Origin: an uncultured Mogibacterium sp.
GTDB lineage: Bacteria > Bacillota > Clostridia > Peptostreptococcales > Anaerovoracaceae
DNA length: 55,180 nucleotides
Assembly: GCF_938041965.1 (NCBI RefSeq)
Contig: NZ_CALISE010000009.1
Location: 1-55,180, forward strand
Direction: 5' to 3'
Both the position numbers and the translations under genes were made by a program. This document shows, piece after piece, positions 52,501-55,180 of this stretch. A model generated the notes under the pieces. It made no database searches. It had not been told where the DNA came from and saw only the letters and a list, made by a program, of their open reading frames with translations. Within the stretch, counting starts at the first letter, position 1. Every line of letters starts with the position of its first letter.

Positions 52501-52598
52501 TATGAGCATGCGTTATAAACTGATTGTGCTTTGGAAAGAATAAAATCCGTTTGTTTATTTATATGAACATCAGATAAATGGATAATTGATAAAGACAT
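49512..52598 (-). CDS. Metallophosphoesterase-STAND NTPase fusion, candidate defence protein
   Basis: A 1028-aa protein in three parts. Residues 1-270 form a calcineurin-like metallophosphoesterase with all metal motifs: D10-V-H12, G47-D48, GNHD (87-90), HHP (203-205) and GHEH (231-234). Residues about 370-640 form a P-loop NTPase of STAND type: Walker A GESGIGKTS (382-390) and Walker B ILIIDNFD (451-458). The C-terminal about 380 residues are helical without a recognised motif and occupy the place where STAND proteins sense a target. Effector-NTPase-sensor order is that of nucleotide-oligomerised immune receptors. The gene is strongly AT-rich, stands alone, and sits between tRNA-Thr and a housekeeping HD gene. 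Antiphage function is inference. Confidence 0.85.
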   Translation of the reverse strand: MSLSIIHLSDVHINKQTDFILSKAQSVYNACSYHIDNCSTVVIVVSGDIVFSGLKEQYNLAEKFFDELKSYIEQNRNSTVEFVFSAGNHDCNFQQNDSIRETLISSLSNSDPDNAYINNIISVQDNYFDFVSKYHDTYAYENPNVYAYEKKLSINNNELLFVSVNTAWMSELNEYPGRIIIPTAMLPYTRHNTSYKVVIYSFHHPINWLHPDKKMSFIQHLRNQADFILLGHEHTKDNYSKIGDDFAIIYNHGKELQNTETKESGFSIIKFNDELTSYSVYDYAWDNEKNIYSTLSESLDKEFKSNRHMRSVFSVNETFNTYTYDLGADIHHPTKQQLTLDDIFIWPDLNKTNAMDSNYKVKKITASLSEEISSNPLCIIYGESGIGKTSLCKLLFRSYVNKSICTIFIDGKNLKASNRENLLREIEQYYREQYSADQLESYKQLPAEQKILIIDNFDSVNYQKQTTIIDSTTGLFKSIILTMDSTIEMSSILQSNFMQNMDNLFLYEICPFGNMKRKDFIKNWYTLNNVDGLNEIDTKVETAKATIDQFLGNGASFIPALPIVLASILQNTGAFRQTTHNNKYSYLYETLINQSLASVKEYKDVGLHSIDTAVLQILAYNSLNNKKTFFKESDIKSVLKQIAEEMMLDEISFNNFIGRMSKSKMLLRDTYSSETYKFCYPYIFYYFSAKYMVNHLDNKEVNSLMEYMSCNLHNEVYGNIITFICYFNNSSTIIDDILLNAYDTLEGFSEFDYSKHSQIFDAMKNAVCAYLPKHVPENDGVEHNKDLELKNLDDIGYNDGKIANDKDYIESDLSNRTDNINAISAAFRTIDVLGQILTNYPGSIDGSTKLQIINEIHSLGLRAVTAIVQTMGYLGEDLINKLYENSKKNNTYLSKSEIQSKVNSFLNLIIAGMARMMIHQVAKSFSSNLLLRPVEISFHNSNLISAKLLFVDLKVNCLNQVDYRNLKEVRDSFEKENEFFALGIFDSIIGRYLCFNKCDHTLRSKLSKLCGFSETAVLIKSQLNRQLD

Positions 52599-52894
52599 AG
52601 AGACCTCCTAAAACAAACAATATTAACTCATATGTAAAATGATAAAATTAATATAAGCAAAGTTATACGTGTAGCAAATGATGATTATATCTTAAAACTG
52701 TATTGTTGCATATAAAAGTTACAAACTATAGATTAAACAATAGCAGGAATTTACGATAATGATTATAATAAAAATAATTATAAAATAGTTATCTTAAACA
52801 AGATAAATACAATATATACTTAAAATTTATGCATACCAAATACTAATCAAATTATAATTTTAAACACAAAATGAATTGGCTTTGTCGTAGCCTC
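52599..52894. other. AT-rich intergenic region upstream of the MPE-STAND gene
   Basis: Very AT-rich with several TATAAT-like hexamers; the MPE-STAND ribosome binding site (GGAGGT) is at its left edge. I see no repeat of the tRNA-Thr 3' end, no integrase remnant and no RNA gene. The return to typical base composition near 52870 marks the right edge of the acquired patch. Confidence 0.5.
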
Positions 52895-52923
52895 TTGCCC
52901 TAAGCTCAATCAATTCTTATAAT
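52895..52923 (+). promoter_or_regulatory. Promoter of the HD-domain gene
   Basis: -35 TTGCCC (52895-52900), 17-bp spacer, -10 TATAAT (52918-52923), then AAAGGGGG as ribosome binding site before the ATG at 52945. Confidence 0.55.
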
Positions 52924-52944
52924 TACCCAAAGGGGGTTAGAAAA

Positions 52945-53376
52945 ATGGATCAGATTCAGCTAGCGCAGCAGATATGCCAGGAGGCTCACTACGGACAAGT
53001 GGACAAGGCGGGACAGCCTTACTACCTACACCCATTTGCAGTCGCAGATATGTGTGAAACTGAAGAGGAAAAGGTTACCGCCTACCTTCACGACGTGCTC
53101 GAGGATAGTGAGTATGACGAAATGTATTTGCGCATGTGCGGATTTAGCGATAAGGTGGTTGAAGCGGTGAAAACTCTTACAAAAGGCGTAGACGAAGACT
53201 ACATGCAGTACATAGATAAGATTTCGCAAAATAAGCTTGCAACCGCCGTCAAGCTTGCCGACCTAAGCCACAATATCGACATCAGCCGCATAGAGAATCC
53301 TGGTGCGGAAGATTATGCGAGAGTCGAGAAGTATAGGGCTGCGATGAAGAGGCTTTTGCAGGTAAATGCCAACTAG
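52945..53376 (+). CDS. Small HD-domain hydrolase, RelA/SpoT hydrolase-like
   Basis: A 143-aa stand-alone HD phosphohydrolase. YYLHPFAVADM, AYLHDVLEDS and VKLADLSHN correspond to the metal-binding motifs of the (p)ppGpp hydrolase half of RelA/SpoT (HP..VA, HDxxED, KLADxxHN). No synthetase, TGS or ACT domain is present, so it resembles small alarmone hydrolases (MESH1-like); degradation of (p)ppGpp or another nucleotide is likely but unproven. Monocistronic, with its own promoter. Confidence 0.82.
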   Translation: MDQIQLAQQICQEAHYGQVDKAGQPYYLHPFAVADMCETEEEKVTAYLHDVLEDSEYDEMYLRMCGFSDKVVEAVKTLTKGVDEDYMQYIDKISQNKLATAVKLADLSHNIDISRIENPGAEDYARVEKYRAAMKRLLQVNAN

Positions 53377-53495
53377 ATTGGATGAATTATGGATAGAGAT
53401 GTGAATTGAAATCTCAAGGATACCTTGTTATTGAAAATATTGATATGCCCTACAACGTATTAAAATTATTAATTTTAATACATAATTTCATGTGA

Positions 53496-53501
53496 TATAC
53501 T
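53496..53501 (+). promoter_or_regulatory. Extended -10 element before yedE
   Basis: TGA-TATACT, an extended -10 with no convincing -35, about 40 bp before the yedE start. Confidence 0.35.
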
Positions 53502-53541
53502 CATAATGATAAGTCGATATTATTTAAACAAGGAGGATACA

Positions 53542-54603
53542 ATGAAAAAAGAAAAAAGTACTCTTATGATCATTACCGGGCTCGTGGTCGGTGCGGCTGC
53601 AGTGCTTCTTGTGAAGTATGGCAACCCTGCTAACATGGGCTTTTGTATTGCGTGCTTCCTAAGGGACACTGCCGGTGCACTTAAACTTCATAATGCTCCG
53701 GTTGTGCAGTACGTTCGCCCTGAGATAATCGGACTTATTCTTGGCGCATTTATTATGTCCGTTTGTGGAAAAGAGTTCAAGGTTCGCGGCGGTTCATCAC
53801 CGATGACAAGATTCGTACTCTCGTTCTTCGTCATGGTGGGAGCCCTCATGTTCCTCGGCTGCCCACTCAGAATGATTCTCAGAATCGCTGCTGGAGACTG
53901 GAACGCAATCATCGGTCTGATTGGATTCTTCTGCGGAATTCTCGGCGGAATCGTATATCTTAAGAAGGGCTTCACACTCAAGAAGTCAGTTCCACTAGGA
54001 CCAACAGAAGGCGTAGCGATGCCAGCGATTACGGTAGTACTACTCGTTATCCTTTGCGCATTCCCAGCACTTCTCGCATTCAGCAAAGAAGGTCCTGGAG
54101 CTATGCACGCACCACTCGCAATCTCGCTAATCGCAGGACTTGTTGTAGGCGTACTAGCACAGCGCACCAGACTATGCATGGTTGGTGGACTCCGTGATGC
54201 AGTGCTATTCAAGGATTTCTATCTACTATCTGGATTTATCGCAATATTCGTTGCAGCTCTCATTGGAAACCTAGCACTTGGATTCTTCCATGCTGGATTT
54301 GACAAGCAACCAATCGCATTCAATGATTCTCTATGGAACTTCCTAGGAATGGTTCTCGTAGGACTAGGCTCTTGCCTGCTCGGTGGCTGCCCACTCCGTC
54401 AGGTTGTACTTTCAGGAACTGGAAATGCAGACTCGGGAGTTGCAGTTCTCGGTCTAATAGTAGGTGCGGCTTTCTGCCACAACTTCGCACTAGCATCTAC
54501 TCCAATGGGACCTACTCCAAACGGTAAGATTGCAGTTGTGTTCGGAATTATCGTTACTGTAATTATCGGTCTGATGAATATAAGAAAAGCTAAGGAGGCA
54601 TAG
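53542..54603 (+). CDS. yedE: YedE-family putative selenium transporter
   Basis: A 353-aa polytopic membrane protein of the YeeE/YedE (DUF395) family with about ten transmembrane segments. The repeated cysteine-containing signatures are visible: NMGFCIACFLRDTAG, LGCPLRM, TRLCMVGGLRD and LGGCPLRQ. Related YeeE proteins transport thiosulfate through conserved cysteines; YedE members with TusA-like partners are predicted selenium-compound importers. Start ATG 53542 is chosen for its AAGGAGG site; an upstream in-frame ATG at 53506 lacks one. Followed after 1 bp by a TusA-like gene and then DUF3343, one operon. Confidence 0.9.
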   Translation: MKKEKSTLMIITGLVVGAAAVLLVKYGNPANMGFCIACFLRDTAGALKLHNAPVVQYVRPEIIGLILGAFIMSVCGKEFKVRGGSSPMTRFVLSFFVMVGALMFLGCPLRMILRIAAGDWNAIIGLIGFFCGILGGIVYLKKGFTLKKSVPLGPTEGVAMPAITVVLLVILCAFPALLAFSKEGPGAMHAPLAISLIAGLVVGVLAQRTRLCMVGGLRDAVLFKDFYLLSGFIAIFVAALIGNLALGFFHAGFDKQPIAFNDSLWNFLGMVLVGLGSCLLGGCPLRQVVLSGTGNADSGVAVLGLIVGAAFCHNFALASTPMGPTPNGKIAVVFGIIVTVIIGLMNIRKAKEA

Positions 54604-54604
54604 A

Positions 54605-54808
54605 ATGACTAAGGTAGATGCAAGAGGGTACTCGTGCCCTGAACCAGTGATTATGACTCAGAATGCTGTAAAAGCTGGAACACCTGTTGAAGTTCTCGTA
54701 GACAGCATGACACCAGTTAAGAATATCTCTAGATATGCAGCGAACAACAAGCTATCTATGGAATACAGTGAAACGCCAGAAGGCGATTACCTGATTACAC
54801 TCAAGTAA
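54605..54808 (+). CDS. TusA/SirA-like sulfurtransferase (YedF N-terminal type)
   Basis: A 67-aa TusA-fold protein with the CPxP active site at Cys11 (VDARGYSCPEPVIMTQ). Such proteins carry sulfur or selenium as a persulfide/perselenide; linkage to YedE suggests it receives the imported chalcogen. It lacks the second DsrE-like domain found in full-length YedF. The stop TAA overlaps the ATG of the DUF3343 gene (TAATG). Confidence 0.9.
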   Translation: MTKVDARGYSCPEPVIMTQNAVKAGTPVEVLVDSMTPVKNISRYAANNKLSMEYSETPEGDYLITLK

Positions 54809-55053
54809 TGTTTATCGCAACTTTTCATACGCATTTTGGAGCACAGCAGTTCCACAAGCAGCAGAAAAGCATAGACCAAACCGCAACACTTATGCCAGTG
54901 CCTAGAGCACTTAGCGCAGCCTGCGGTATATGCGTTTCATTCGAGGTGGATAATGTCTCAGAACTCATTTTAAATCATCCTGAAGATCTAGAGGGAATAT
55001 ACATGAGCGAGGGATCAGAGTTCAAGGTGCTATTTGAGGATCCAGAAGAATAG
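54808..55053 (+). CDS. DUF3343 family protein (second copy)
   Basis: An 81-aa DUF3343 protein. The PVPRALSAACGICVSF segment places Cys39 and Cys42 (CGIC), a CxxC-like pair instead of the vicinal Cys pair of the copy at 1700-1954. The segments around it (ATFHTHFGAQQF, then FEVDNVSELI) follow the usual family pattern. It is translationally coupled to the TusA-like gene, consistent with a selenium/sulfur carrier relay from YedE. Confidence 0.85.
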   Translation: MFIATFHTHFGAQQFHKQQKSIDQTATLMPVPRALSAACGICVSFEVDNVSELILNHPEDLEGIYMSEGSEFKVLFEDPEE

Positions 55054-55095
55054 CGTGATATACGTGACATAAAGGAACAATTTAATCAGGAACTG

Positions 55096-55126
55096 AAATG
55101 ACCAGCCGCATGGCTGGTCATTTGCT
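55096..55126 (+). terminator. Terminator of the yedE operon
   Basis: Stem AAATGACCAGCC / GGCTGGTCATTT with loop GCAT, followed by a short T-rich stretch. Confidence 0.85.
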
Positions 55127-55137
55127 TGTATAAGTAA

Positions 55138-55180
55138 AACCACGCGTTGGACGCGTGGTTCCGTAAAGGCTTTGCCTATG
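55138..55180. repeat. Palindromic hairpin repeat, right copy
   Basis: Stem AACCACGCGT / ACGCGTGGTT around TGG, then a small GGC-TTT-GCC hairpin at about 55169-55176. Compared with positions 1-50 the order of the two hairpins is reversed, so the copies are inverted and bracket the whole window. Confidence 0.6.

Noticed and set aside
49400..52944. Direct repeat of the tRNA-Thr 3' end as an attachment site
   Set aside because: No second copy of the T-arm/acceptor sequence could be seen on the far side of the MPE-STAND gene, and no integrase is present.
1..55180. CRISPR array
   Set aside because: No regularly spaced direct repeats were found; the only dispersed repeats are the two terminal hairpins and the short 14-mer.

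Overview
The window looks like chromosome from a moderate-GC anaerobic Bacillota, most likely a Clostridia of the Anaerovoracaceae/Family XIII kind (Mogibacterium or oral/gut 'Eubacterium'). This is inferred from gene content: a two-subunit (gcvPA/gcvPB) glycine cleavage system, a 2-hydroxyacyl-CoA-dehydratase-type iron-sulfur protein with its ATPase activase, a flavodiiron protein, a clustered set of prolyl peptidases, a YedE-type selenium/sulfur module, a giant BspA-like surface protein, strong AGGAGG ribosome binding sites and encoded CCA on the tRNA. No rRNA or phylogenetic marker is present, so the taxon is not proven.

Layout. 1-50: palindromic hairpin repeat. 96-581: orphan small protein. 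760-3227 (-): double-cubane-type iron-sulfur protein, DUF3343 protein and ATPase activase. 3567-5549 (+): Cys-type glutathione peroxidase and an unknown membrane protein with a short upstream ORF. 5665-12582 (-): glycine cleavage block gcvT-gcvH-gcvPA-gcvPB followed by lplA and lpdA. 12717-13403: CvpA-like membrane protein. 13488-17494 (+): aminopeptidase P, Xaa-Pro dipeptidase and proline iminopeptidase. 17600-18196 (-): lipoprotein. 18509-24880 (+): 2123-residue BspA-type leucine-rich-repeat surface protein. 25427-29789 (+): Gate-domain membrane protein, tadA, Ig-like membrane protein, ispE and a GntR regulator. 30015-32552 (+): DUF6110-like protein, P1B-type ATPase and an overlapping 26-residue membrane peptide. 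32742-34679 (-): AT-rich singleton with a C-terminal HEPN-type motif. 34786-36393 (-): HtrA protease. 36598-41630 (+): flavodiiron protein, DUF1934, DUF1846 and ClC antiporter. 41710-45426: AT-rich patch with an IS3 remnant, an antimicrobial-peptide-type ABC transporter and a wrecked ABC exporter gene. 45439-49171: aroD, then an asparaginase/GME-fold/Elp3-like radical SAM operon (-). 49336-49410: tRNA-Thr(CGT). 49512-52598 (-): AT-rich 1028-residue metallophosphoesterase-STAND NTPase fusion. 52945-55053 (+): HD hydrolase, then YedE, TusA-like and DUF3343. 55140-55180: a second hairpin repeat, inverted relative to the first.

How it fits together. The core genes describe an amino-acid/peptide-fermenting anaerobe: proline-peptide breakdown, glycine oxidation with lipoate salvage, asparagine deamidation, and oxygen/peroxide defence. 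Laid into this are three visibly AT-richer patches (32.7-34.7, 41.7-45.4 and 49.5-52.9 kb) carrying candidate defence or antimicrobial-resistance genes. The strongest candidates for something undescribed are the metallophosphoesterase-STAND fusion beside tRNA-Thr and the HEPN-motif singleton. After them come the double-cubane/DUF3343/activase locus, which echoes the YedE/TusA/DUF3343 locus at the other end, and the tiny membrane peptide overlapping the P1B ATPase gene.
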